The notes beneath the pieces were generated by a model, which was not told the origin of the DNA, did not search any database, and was given only the letters and a program-made list of their open reading frames with translations. DNA of 64,000 bases from Pomphorhynchus laevis. Taxonomy: Eukaryota > Acanthocephala > Palaeacanthocephala > Echinorhynchida > Pomphorhynchidae. This document shows, in pieces, positions 22,111-33,314 of this stretch (within the stretch, counting starts at the first letter, position 1; the number at the start of each line of letters is the position of its first letter). Made by a program: the position numbers and the translations under genes. The stretch covers positions 1-64,000 of the forward strand of contig WNNJ02000889.1 in assembly GCA_012934845.2 (NCBI GenBank), written 5' to 3'.

Positions 22111-23640
22111 TTTGAGTATTTTTAATTAACTGCTGCTGTCCACAACTCTAAATATAATGATATTTTTAAATTCCGTGGAATTCCATATTACGTGTAAGGT
22201 CGAATTAGAAGACAAAAATGAAGCATGCTTACTGCATTCTTCACTTCATTCTTCACTATGAATGTACTATATAAGACCTCAAAGATAAGAAAAATAACGA
22301 TATGACATTAAAATTTATGCCTATTGCATCAATCTGTTTTGATCAATTTTAATTTCTTGAACTTTATTAACATGTTGAACGCGATTATGATGAAATTCAT
22401 CCTAATGAATATCATTAGGATGATATTCTATGTTATATCTTAATCGTATATTAGGATGTATGATGAAGATATTTAAACGCTGTTCATTAGAAAGATAAAC
22501 TTTATGATAAAATTTACTCATAAAAACACATGATTATAATACTAATCCGTAATCAACAGGACTTCGTTAAATTCACAAATTGTCTTTTGAATAATATAAA
22601 CATCCGCAATCCGCAAATCACACCTGATCCAGTATTGATTCTGAATTACGACACACTTCTTTACTGCTAGCTTAGATTATCCACCCAATATCCGAATTTT
22701 CATAGAATACTTCTTTTAATCTCAGAGAAATGGTCATTATATTCTTACAATTATAATCGATGTGACTTATAAAGGATCTATGCCATTGTGATCTACTAGA
22801 AGAAATTTCCTATTTCCAATTAACAACTTACAACCACATGGCAAATGCCAAGCCTATTTGTCATGTGAATGCAATGACTCCAAAAACAGTTGAATATCGA
22901 CTCCTAATTTTGATTAACTGTAAAATTTAACTGATTACAACCCAGACCTTGCATTTACATAAAACGCTGATGTCAACATTCATGCAGATTAGCTTTTTAA
23001 TTAAACCACAAAGTAGAAGAAAAATTCTATGATTTTTTAAAGAACTTTGTGTTCGTCGTTAGAATGTGCCAATTAAAGATTATAGTTTTGAGAATATGAA
23101 AATATATTTCATAAATTTTAATAATTACACACGGTAATATCTTATATTAAACATTATATTTTTATAAAAGTTAGGATAAATATTATTTATCTTAAATGTT
23201 TTTAACTTATTTCAAATATAAGTTAGTGACTATTATTTAAATGAATAAATTTATTAACCTGGCCATCGAAGGCCATTTTACTTCAGCGTGACCACTGACC
23301 CGCTTTCAAGTCCACAGAGGAAGTCTAACAAAGAATAATGTAGATAAAGTAGAATGCTGAGTGTCGATAGGAGAATAATCTAATAGAAGTCATATATTAT
23401 GGTTGGGAAGACAAAAGAATATTTGAAGATAGTAGTTTAAAGAATATTTTATAGATAAATTTACTTTTAAGTGCGAAATTATAAAGATAATGATTTTTAA
23501 AGAGTAACAGATGTGTTACGGGATTTTTGCAAACGTTTCCTTTATTTCACACATCATCGAACCGTGTTTGCTCTATTACAATACAAAGTGTTTTATATAT
23601 TCGTATGTTTTATTAATTAAAAGATAATTTTAATTATTTT
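22111..23640. other. AT-rich flank, no gene seen
   Basis: Upstream of the small membrane protein gene. The only clear structure is a 10-bp inverted repeat CATCCTAATG...CATTAGGATG at 22398-22422. No long open frames or recognised repeats. Confidence 0.5.
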
Positions 23641-23649
23641 CAATGCAGC

Positions 23650-24240
23650 CATTATTATTACTATATATCACCAAAAGAGCGTGCAGGCTCATACAGGGGC
23701 ATCACGATATGTAAAAAGGATATATAAACAAATTAAAAAATACAGTCAACGAAACATCGCAAGCGCGTCCATATTGTCCTTTATCTTGTTTTAAGGAGTT
23801 CCTTAAAAGTCATCCGATTAGTGGCCATCGCAATTTCCATTGGGAGGCAGTTCCACATGTGAACCTCGCGACTACCAAACACTGCGGAGCGATGGAAATA
23901 CGTGTATTTCCGCTCCAAGCAACGTCCATGTCCTCTTAGATTGAGTCGGGTCCGCTCAGATATAACATTGGTGAATGGATGACCACTGGACGAAAATATG
24001 TTGTAAACCCTCGTCAAGTCGATATCCACACTGCTGCACTTGATTGTCTGGATTCCCAATTTACGCATACGCTATGCATAGGAGACAGTTAATAGCCCAC
24101 GCACACGTTTGGCACCCCCACCCCATCTTAAAGGCTTTTCGAAAGCTCTACGATCACGTTTTGTAGTGGGATATGCTGCAGGAGATGCAAATGCCAAACC
24201 AGGTCGGATGTAGCGCTTATCACCACAATGGTTCAACGTT
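23650..24240 (-). mobile_element. CR1-like LINE 3' fragment
   Basis: Minus-strand frame 24068-23781 (VDIDLTRVYNIFSS, RTRLNLRGHGRCLERKYTYF, FGSREVHMWNCLP) is the LINE C-terminal tail after the RT. Upstream to 24240 it continues as RYIRPGLAFASPAAY and KRDRRAFEKPLRWGGG. An ATTATTATT run at about 23650 (plus strand) marks the 3' tail. Different family from the 13.3 kb piece. Broken by at least one stop. Confidence 0.75.
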
Positions 24241-24492
24241 ATAAAATAAACTGTTTAATTTAAATCATTCTGATTGATTTCAAGTTCGATGATGTTCTAT
24301 CCTCGAACTTGAAAATATCCTTGCACTATAGAAACGATGTATTAAGATTTTTATTTTTAGATTGATAATAAATAGTTTAGCAAAGAGATCTTCAGTATTC
24401 AATATTCTTAAGCACTTAAATTTTTGGTAGACATCGACAAGATTTTGTTTTGTTTTTGTTACTTGAGTTTTAGATAATAGCTAAATTATAAA

Positions 24493-27400
24493 ATGTCTTC
24501 CGTTGATCGTTATCCTTTCTTTCCCTCAAGGATGTAAGTTAAACCTTTATTTTCGGTATGCATTTTTACAGTTTACAGAATAAATTTTTATTTCACCTGA
24601 TTATTTTACATGATTTAAATGTTTTATAAACCTAAATAGAAAGAAACTCTTAAGGTCAGGTTCAAACCAAGAGAAATTAAACAAAGACATTTAAATTGTT
24701 AAAAATGAAATTAGCACAATATTTCTTTTTGTTGTTTTAAAATGTGTAATTAATTATTTTAATTTTTTCAATTTGTCAATTCGTTTTTCTTGTTTGTTTT
24801 TTTTTCTTTTTTTTGTTTGTTTTGGTTTGATTAAATTATAATTTATTATTCTACTTTTAATTTATTCTTATTATTAAATTCGTATTTTTTCATCACTTCA
24901 GTTATGATTTTAATTTTATTTTGTTTTATTATTCTGATTTTTTCTTTTGTTGTTTTAAAATGCGTGTAAAATTGTAGTGTATGATTGTTTTGTTTCTCGG
25001 TATTTTCTTTTTCTTTTAAGTAGAAATGCGGGGCACATCAATGCTTGTATTTTTTGTATAAATGTTGGAAACACGGGGGAAACAAATTGTGAAACCCTTT
25101 TTTTGTAATCCTGATGATGATAGCAGGAGCTATTGAAATATAGAGAATTTTAATCAAATAAAGGATATTTTCTTCTTCGTTCCTGTAATAACTATGTGTT
25201 TGAAATGGAAGAAGATTATGGGTTTAGTATTTATTATCTTAAATTCAGGTTTGAACCAAGATGAATTAAACGAAGACATTAAAATTGTTAAAAATGAAAT
25301 TAGAAGGACTTGGTAATTTGTAAATCTGATAAAAATAATTGTTTTGTTGAAAAAAATGCGAAATCTAGTTATATGTACTCCCAAAAATTCATAAGAAGGA
25401 ACATTGTGCAAGACCTATTATTGCATCATATATGACATATTCATATACCATATCAAAAATAATTGCGAGGAAAATTAAATCATTATTAGATATATCTCAT
25501 TTTTCCCACGTTAAGGATGAAATTCATTTATATCAAATGATCCCTAACTATAATGCAAAGGGTAAAGCGATGAATAGTTTTGACATCGTTTTGATGTTCA
25601 CTAATGTGTCCACAAATAAAGATATTGAGTTAGTTGCAAAAATATTAAAGGAAAATTCTGATGACTCCTTTAAACTTTGTTTTAAAAAGTGGTCCGAATT
25701 GCTTGTTTAATGCACAAATAAAATAATTTTTATTAATCTTCATCTTAAGATGCTAACAGAAGTTAGCGAAAATTTCCTCTTTGCTTCGGTCCTGCTCCAA
25801 TAATTCTTTATGCCAGCATTTCTAAAATCGAAAAATATTAAAAAACCGACGACGAATAATTAAATTTAACTTGACTTCCACATAGTATATAATTTTTTCA
25901 ATTTTTTGTTATTTTTTTTGCGATCTTCTCCAGGTAGTGTTTATTTGTTCCTTAATTTGATTTATTTATGGCATCTATAGAAATTAGTGATGCCTTTTTT
26001 GAAAATAATTTAATTAACGATTTTATTTGCTGGGCATGACGTTTTAAATAAATTCATAAGAAAACAAAGATCTTTTATAAATATTTAACCTTTACATATA
26101 AGCGTTTTTACTGTTTTACAGTATTTTAATAAATTAAAATAACATAATCCGTTAATTAACTAAAAAAAACAATTTCAATTAAAATCAAATTTAGAATTTA
26201 CTTTTGATTCTAGGAACCAAATGCTAATGAAAACAAAATTGAAGGGTGCAGAGACTGGTCTTAGTTTACTGAAAAAGAAATCTGAAGCATTGACCTACAG
26301 ATTTCGTGCCGTTCAGAAGAATCTAATAAACGTTCATTATTTACATTTAAGTAGTGGCGAGTAACCAGGGTTGTATTTTAGGTAAAAGATAAAATGGGAG
26401 AGATTATGAAAGAAGCTTCGTTTTCACACGCAGAGGCAAAATTTTCATGTGGTGATTTCACACACCTTGTATTGCAGCACGTTTCGGCTGCACAGACTAA
26501 AGTAAAATCTAAGCGAGATAACGTAGCAGGTATATTCATGGTTTTATTAATCGAAGTTATTGATTTACTTTAATTTTTTTATTATCTAATATTTATTTAA
26601 TAAAATTAATAAAATTTAATATTAATAAAATTTATTTAATATAGTTTAATATTATTTATTACTTAATTAAACAATTAGAGTTAATCAATTAATTGTTTTT
26701 TAGATTTTTATATACTATACGAAATTTATAGATTTATTTATTTATTAATTTTAGATTAACATTTAAAAAAATGATTAAATATTTTTATAAAATAAGGACA
26801 TGCTAATGTTAACTTTGTAATGATAACTTCTCAAAATGCTTTTCTACCAAAAGACATTTTTGTTGTCGGTGTTGAAATTTCTTTGCGTTGAAACTATTTT
26901 TATTAAGAACTAATTTGAACTTGATGCTAGTTTATATTTAGATAGAATACAATCTAATTTATAAATTGATTCTTAAATATTTAGATAAAATTATACATAA
27001 TCTACAAATTGACATTTAAAATTATACAAATTCTATAAGGATTATTTACTGCTTATTTTATCAAAGACGGTAACTTGATGTTGCGGCCTAAAATTTGTGT
27101 TCCAGTAGACCGTTTTCTCTCCATTCTTGATTTGCGCTATTGAAATTAATTATACGTTTAATTTGCAAATCAGATAAAAGCTGTGTATATTTCATTATAT
27201 AGTAAGGATACATTTTCTGTACAGATTCAATTGATCAGGTCGTGTAGAACATATCTCGAACACATACAATTATGAACATATTTTTGCACTTTAAGTCATT
27301 TTTTACACAAAAGCTTTGTAAAATATAAATTAGTGGAATTCTTAAATATTTTTTTGAAGTAAAATGTTAATAATATTATGCAAATTCTATAAGGATTATT

Positions 27401-29818
27401 TATTTGGACGATATATGCTTCAATTTCAATGACAGCAAGACTTTTAGACAACATTAGGTTGATATTATAGTTATATTTCTATGACTGCAGGACTAGCGCA
27501 GAGGCAGCTATCCTCATGTTATAATATACAGCAGTAGCTGACAGACGTTACTAATTGATATCCGAATTTCGTTTAATAACCGACAAAATATCATGTTTTA
27601 TAAATGCTATTAGCCCATCGATAAAATGGCTTCCTCAACGGTGGCAATTTAAAGAAGATCGGTTGTAGATCCGATATATATATCACATATTAAAGAAGAT
27701 CGGTTGTAATGTAACAAGATTAGATATAGATCACATTTAGATAACTAATGTGAAGCAGATTCGTTAAACAAAATCTAAATTTTTAAACTGGGATTTTTAA
27801 GTGATAAAGTTACATTCCCAAATGTTATCTTGTATTTAGGAGTCATTTTACCGATATTCGCTCTAACTACAGAGGGAAGTGATTGTAAGTTTTTCTATTT
27901 TAAATGACATATCGCAATTGTCAAAGTAGCTACCCAATTTATGAGAAGCTTTTGAACTCGCTGGATTGGCAAGAGGTGGACAACAAATACACAAGATGAA
28001 GAAGAGCTATCTCAAAGCAGTTGAGTTGTTGGTATCGCTTGCATCGTTGCAGACATCATTTCTTCAACTAGATGAAATTATAAAACTTACCAATCGACGA
28101 GTAAATGCTCTTCAACACGGTACGGGTTCACTACTTTCTAAATTCTGTCTTTTAAATGCAATAGGTTTCGTTAAAGACGATTAAAAATAAAACTTTTAAA
28201 ACAATACAAATAATATTTATTCGTATCCGTTGGTAAGTTCAAAAATATTGTTCTCGTAGTTGTCCAATGTTCACTCATTCTATTCAACACCGCAATGCGA
28301 ATGAATGTTTGGAAGTAGATATTATATAAATTTATATATTCCGCACATTGCATATGCGGTGTTGAATAGAATGAGTGAACATTGGATAAACAACTTCATG
28401 AACACATTTTTTTCATGCATTACACTTACCATTGCATTTTCTGACGCTACGGATTCTATAGCATCAGGTATTTATCCAAAATCGCTGGTTCTAAAAAAAG
28501 AAAATCGATTTTATTAAAACAAGTGATAGCTCCTCTGAAAATCTTCTTCTTTTTCTTCAGCGTTTGTTCCGCTTCGCTACGAAGTTCGCATTTTCTGTCT
28601 CCATTTGGTTTTGTTTCTCTATTTGATTTTGGTACGTTGTCGTACCATTGTAGTCGCCTATTCGCGAAGCTAAAACACCATTTCATACTGTTGATGCGAC
28701 GACTTTGTTTTACGACTAGCTTGTCACGAAGTCTATCGCCAACCCTTCTTATTTCTCAGCACTGGCTTGAGACCGGTCATGGCGGAGTTTAGCTCCTCTG
28801 AAAATATGTAGGAGAAATTATTTTACGAAATATCTTCTCTAAAAAACTGTTTTTCTTTTCTAATATATGGTATATCATAATTTCACTATTTTACATGAAA
28901 TGTATTTTGTAGATATGTATTTAAAGAATACCATAAGCATTTAATGCGTTTAAAGTTTAAACTATAAAATATTCAAAGTATTTTATTTTATTAATATCAA
29001 GGTAACAAAGTAAAAAGTAGGAGTGTATGAATATGTTATACTCTAAAATATATTACATGGTGCATATATACATGTGTACCATATTGTATATATACAAAAT
29101 ATATTCAATGGTACATTATAGATCTAAGATCTGCATATACAATAATATATCATCTACCTAAGAAGGCAAAGTCTTAGGTTGTAAATTTTAAAAATACTTT
29201 CTTGTTATTATAGATTGTATAAATTAATTGAAAATAATAGTTAATAATAATTAATAATAAATAAAATAATAATTAATAACTAATTTTTTATAATAATTTA
29301 TTTATACATTCAACAACAATGCAATTTGGGTTCCCTCAAATGGGCCTCAATATAAATTTTATTTTATTATTTATTGTTCAATGTCCCTGATTTAAAATCC
29401 TGATTATTAATTTATAATTAATAATTAATTAAAAATAATAATTAATTTTAATTAATTATAATAATTAATTAAAAATAATAGAATAAGTTGATAATTATTT
29501 TTGATTGAGTATCTGCAAAGGTTGAGTTAATGATTGAACATTAAATGTTTGTGTTATATAGTGATTATACCAAAAACACAAAATACAATCGATCATATCA
29601 TGTCTGAACTGGATGAACTTGACCGTGAAGATTTTTACAGGTGACAAATTATGTTAAAGGGGTTGACTTTTGTTTTGATATAATTAAGGTTGAAAAAGGT
29701 GCAACAGAAGAAAAAGAACAAAAGTGAAGAAGATGAAGTTAAAATATTACCAGAAGAAGATTACAATGCAAATAGTCAATCGCTGATTTTTGAAGATGAT
29801 CCTGATATTCTATTTTAA
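24493..29818 (+). CDS. ATP6V1D: V-type proton ATPase subunit D (7 exons, intact)
   Basis: Exons: 24493-24533, 26214-26331, 26382-26529, 27841-27885, 27949-28119, 29562-29640 and 29689-29818. They join in frame to 243 residues (human 247). Diagnostic parts: SSVDRYPFFPSRM; LKGAETGLSLLKKKSEALTY; MGEIMKEASFSHAEAKF; SKRDNVAG then VILPIF; SFELAGLARGGQQ; KAVELLVSLASLQTSF; TNRRVNALQH; VIIPKTQNTIDHIMSELDEL; DREDFYR then LKKVQQKKKK; an acidic tail ending DDPDILF. Subunit D is the long helical central-stalk rotor of V1 that turns inside A3B3 and couples ATP hydrolysis to proton pumping in endomembranes. All junctions are GT/AG; intron 2's donor (GTTCAT) is weak. Introns 1 (1.7 kb) and 5 (1.4 kb) carry transposon pieces. 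No disabling change was found, so this is a functional gene. Confidence 0.95.
24650..25710 (+). mobile_element. Canonical Penelope-like element RT fragment in ATP6V1D intron 1
   Basis: Around 25385-25710 the frames read IHKKEHCARPIIASYMTYSY and KIIARKIKSLL, then MNSFDIVLMFTNVSTNKDIE. This is the PLE RT region from the RPI block to the motif A equivalent (SFD...LFTNV). A block around 25238-25310 (NQDELNEDIKIVKNEI) is repeated in part at 24651-24720, suggesting a partial tandem arrangement, common in PLEs. The copy is incomplete and inactive. Confidence 0.65.
26530..27840. other. ATP6V1D intron 3, nothing else seen
   Basis: AT-rich intron of 1311 nt between GTATAT and TATTTAG. No recognised repeat or frame. 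A TTCTATAAGGATTATTTA block occurs twice (about 27030 and 27386). Confidence 0.6.
28263..28386. repeat. Perfect 32-bp inverted repeat in ATP6V1D intron 5
   Basis: Arms 28263-28294 and 28355-28386 are exact reverse complements (arm starts TCCAATGTTCACTCATTC), separated by 60 bp of AT-rich sequence. The perfect match implies recent origin. Confidence 0.85.
28430..28515 (+). mobile_element. Possible short Penelope-like RT scrap
   Basis: The frame DSIASGIYPKSLVLKKEN resembles YSISEQIYPESLILNKTN in the EN-first PLE RT at 17.2 kb. The match is short, so it may be chance. If real, it is a remnant cut off by the retroposon insertion downstream. Confidence 0.35.
28527..28805 (+). mobile_element. Retroposon of unknown family with 16-bp target-site duplication (copy 1)
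   Basis: TAGCTCCTCTGAAAAT occurs at 28527-28542 and 28790-28805 and bounds a 247-bp insert. The insert starts with CTTCTTCTTTTTCTTCAGCG and ends near GAGACCGGTCATGGCGGAGT. It is more GC-rich than its host intron. It has no tRNA-like A/B boxes and no RT frame. A second copy lies at 41398-41660. The long duplication suggests LINE-type integration. Confidence 0.8.
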
Positions 29819-30109
29819 CAGATGAGTTGACTAGTCGATTACTGAATCGAAATATATTTTCGCCTGAGACTTAGTTTATTTTTAAATATTCTTTATTCGC
29901 TTGTAGTTAAATTAAATTGTGATGTTCTGGAATGTCATTCTGGATATGACAAATTTCTTATATTTAACATTTAACGCTAACGTTTAAGATATTTAAATCC
30001 TTTTGAACTTTTATTGTAAAGATATGAAATTATAAAAACTAAGAAATATATTTTACATTTCCTTAATTTTGTTTCAAAAATGTTGTATCTTGAATATTTC
30101 TTAAAAAAA

Positions 30110-30600
30110 CAGTTCTTAAAAACTAGAGAACAACCAGAGCGACATAGACGACGAATAGCAAGATCGTCGGAGTCAGAGTGCCAGGATTCGGTAATGCAGA
30201 GAATATCGATAGATAATTGATCAAAGATATCAAGGAGCATATCAGCTTTATGAAGAATTTAACGAGTGTTGAATAGACTTAGACGAAAAGTATGCTTAGG
30301 AGCGAGATCAACTAGCGAAGAAGACAAGGGGGAGAGATGGGACGCCATCGAATTTTTGACCTTGTGTGTACACCGTGAAAATTTCCGTTGATTTGACGTA
30401 TAGATAAGGATGACTCGCCGTTTGTTTCACGTCGATGTTTCTCAATGCGAGCTAAATTAAGCTGGGCAATTTCAGAAATGGAGCGGTCAGGAAAGATACA
30501 GCAAGTAGATGAAGTGGTAAAACGTTGGGAGAGAACCGAAGAGGCATGTAAACTATGTCGGAAAACGATTTTCAAGAGTAAGGACTGAGATGATTGGATT
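30110..30600 (-). mobile_element. L2-like LINE 5' fragment
   Basis: The reverse complement matches 48.8-49.3 kb. It contains SEIAQLNLARIEKHRRETNG and LSIRQINGNF, then KIRWR, an upstream peptide also kept in the 48.5 kb copy. The endonuclease start follows (LLDIFDQLSIDILCITESWH, DSDDLAIRRL). It ends near 30110, so the rest of the endonuclease and all RT are missing. It lies about 300 bp beyond the ATP6V1D stop. Confidence 0.8.
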
Positions 30601-31130
30601 TAGTGGATTTGTTTAAACGAATAAAGGATACAGCTCTGGTTGTTCTCTATTTATTTTAGTTAAAAAGTAAAAAATAGTTCTTTTTTGAAACCCTCATTTA
30701 AAAATGAATTTTAAATTTGATTATTTCATATATACCATTTGAGTACAAAATTATTTATTAATATATTAATTAATTTGTTAACAAATTAAATATTTATTAT
30801 TAAATATTTATAATTATTAATAAATATTAATATATTTAATATTTATTAAATATTTATTATAATATCAATTACGATTTCACATATATAATAAATATATTGT
30901 TATATATAATAAATCAATCGTCACCTGAGATCCTTCTTCGAATATCAAATTATAAATTAACTTACAACGAAAATCTTTACTGATTTTCTTTATAAATTAC
31001 TTCTAACATGGCTCATTAGTAGCTTGATCCTGGTTTCTTGTAGACCTTCGTTTCTATATGCCCATATCACTTATGTAAAAAACGCAAACATCTAAGTTTA
31101 TATAATTATTTTTTTGTAGTAAATTTTTAT
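30601..31130. other. AT-rich spacer, no gene seen
   Basis: Long A/T runs and TTAATATTTATT-type low-complexity sequence. Nothing supportable. Confidence 0.5.
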
Positions 31131-31475
31131 GGACCATCGGACTTGATTGCATTAACAACGGTATTTAAACTTTCTCTTCCATACTTTCACACTAAGAAGA
31201 TAACGTCAATGTATCTCCACCAGATATGAGGTTTTTGTTGACATCTTTTTATAAGATAGCGTATACAGGAGCAATTGGATAACATATTCAGAAAAATCTT
31301 TCAATTTTTCATCTCTCAATTCAACATATTTCAATTGTTTCAACATCTTTTCATTCTGAAGAACAACATATTTCATTTTAACAATAGAAAATAATCCGCT
31401 AGAAAGAAGGATGTCCATGGGAATACCAACTGCTCCCAAGTCAAGTGAGAGGGAAAATTGATAAAGGTGCTAACA
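31130..31475 (-). mobile_element. Penelope-like RT fragment
   Basis: Minus-strand frames give GAVGIPMDILLSS near 31440 and WWRYIDVIFLV near 31200. These correspond to the PLE GSPLS-type block and the RYVDDIFL-type catalytic block at the expected spacing. The fragment is short and broken. It is head-to-head with the endonuclease fragment at 31.6-32.3 kb, so they are separate pieces. Confidence 0.55.
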
Positions 31476-31559
31476 TGAAATTTCAAAATACGAGGTTTAA
31501 GAACAAAGAAATGCACAAATGTATTAAAAAGTCAGATCAACGTATGGTAGAAAAGCTAT

Positions 31560-32330
31560 CAATATGAACACCTCAAAGAAAATGATGCTATCACAGCAGT
31601 TATAACATATCACCCAGCATTAAGAACATAAATAAATGGATTCAACAAAAAAGCAAAACTAATATGCAAAACACTATATATCAAAATACCAAATGTACGA
31701 TTTTTTTATAAATACTCACTGACAAAAAAAACCTTAATAATTAGTTCGAAGATTGAAAAAAGATAAAAGAAACAAAATGTAAATCCCCATAAATACTGTA
31801 AATGCGACATACCGCGATTTAAACGTTGTAAACTAATTACTGAAGAGTATACCCGCTTCATCATGGGGTGCACTTACGTCTTTCGGCAACGCGATTTGTG
31901 ACCCTGACGTTTCCATACAGAGAAGTCAATAGAGAGTGCATGCTCGAGGTTTGAACCCCGTACATAGGGTTTGTGATGCACACGCCTTCACATTCGGCCA
32001 CGCTGGCGAAATAAAAACTAATTAATGAGACAAACAAAATATCAAATATGCACACAAACTTAGACAACAAAATTATAAATCTGTGTACAGATTGTTCATC
32101 GCGAGGAAAAATTTATCTTGGAACATGTCAAATATGGTCAGCGCAATGGGAGAATCTAAGTTAACAACTATATAATAGAAGAGTCGATCTAAAAAGAAGT
32201 CGACTAATTAATACGCTATATTGCGACACACATTATCCCATGAAACACAAGGGAGTGAAGAAATAATAAAATATGCAATAATCTCTAACGATCACGAAGA
32301 GGTATTTAATCGTCGACGACTAGAACAACG
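31560..32330 (+). mobile_element. Canonical Penelope-like C-terminal region with zinc-finger-like and GIY-YIG parts
   Basis: Frames read AVITYHPALRT, INGFNKKAKLICKTL, then NPHKYCKCDIPRFKRCKLIT, the Cys-rich block ahead of the nuclease. After an inserted SINE comes NLCTDCSSRGKIYLGTCQIW and YNRRVDLKRSRLINTLY, resembling the C-terminal GIY-YIG nuclease of canonical PLEs, though the GIY motif is much changed. Broken copy. Confidence 0.6.
31859..32008 (-). mobile_element. tRNA-derived SINE, family 2, inside a Penelope-like element
   Basis: On the minus strand GCCAGCGTGGCCGAATGTGA then AGGCG (32007-31983) looks like the A-box arm of a tRNA-Ser/Leu. GGTTCAAACC (31957-31948) is a B box. About 90 nt of non-tRNA tail follow, ending in an ATGATGAAG-like 3' end near 31859. 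The element interrupts the PLE reading frame, so it inserted later. Clear target-site duplications were not seen. Confidence 0.65.
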
Positions 32331-33314
32331 ATAGATAGGTCAGATAATGATTGATATGCCATTGGGGTTAAATGCGGATCACCGCTACAGTTCGAGGTAT
32401 ATATATAGTGAAATCAGTAGAACTGATTTTGATTTTTTATTTCGCAGTAACTAACACTATTATGTCTTGGATTTGAAGAAGATACGCTATGATCTATTTG
32501 CTATTTTTCAATAAAATAATACTGTAATATTGTAGTTAGCGATAATTCATAATTGGATATTGGAAACCATCACAGTCTATCACTAAAGTGATACGGATAT
32601 GGTACTCTGAAGAGAAAGTGATATTACTTTCAAGAGAAATATAGGCGTTTGAATTTGCTTTGATTCTCGAAGTGAATAAATTCAGTTAATTTGCCAATTA
32701 AATTTTTTACGATAAAATGGTTGTTTTCATGATAAAATGCGAATTTTTATACAGAACAATCGATAGGTTATAATTTCACTCTCTATTTTACGATTTCTGC
32801 TTTTGTAAAATTAAATTCAATAATTTAATTATAATTGTTGTTCATCAACACACTATTTGATTTACTATTTCAAAATAATATTCAACGTTTAAAGAAAGCC
32901 ACATCGCATGCTTATTCTGAGAGTATTCATGTTTGTTTCTATTTATATTAAATGTCTTAATTTTTAATGAATATTTTGCTAATAGCAATTGTTAGGTCAT
33001 TACTTTTTTAACGTAAAACGAATTTCAAAGTATTTTCTTTAGTAAAAAAGAAATAACTGATTTCGCCAGATGACACCATTTGCTAGCTACACAAATGAAT
33101 AGAAGTGTGACCTATTGACGTATATCTCTACTTAACAACTGTAGAAATGAAAAGAAACAAATGTCGCTTATTTTTGTGTATGAGTCATGACTTATATAAA
33201 TTTGAGGTATAAGTAAATGAAAAAGTAGAAATCTAAAAAGCAAGAAGTTTGTTTCCGTGATATAACCAATTCTAAAGCAAAATTGAGAAAGTAACAAATT
33301 TGTTGTCGAAAGTA
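32331..33314. other. Flank upstream of the NCS-like gene
   Basis: AT-rich with no recognised repeat or coding frame. It should contain the promoter and 5' UTR of the gene starting at 33315; no specific site can be assigned. Confidence 0.45.

Noticed and set aside
31948-31957. Functional tRNA gene
   Set aside because: A and B boxes are present but the anticodon and acceptor stems do not pair as in a working tRNA, and a non-tRNA tail follows.
31861-32070. 69-residue minus-strand frame with a signal-peptide-like start
   Set aside because: It overlaps a tRNA-derived SINE with A and B boxes; the hydrophobic start comes from AT-rich flank.
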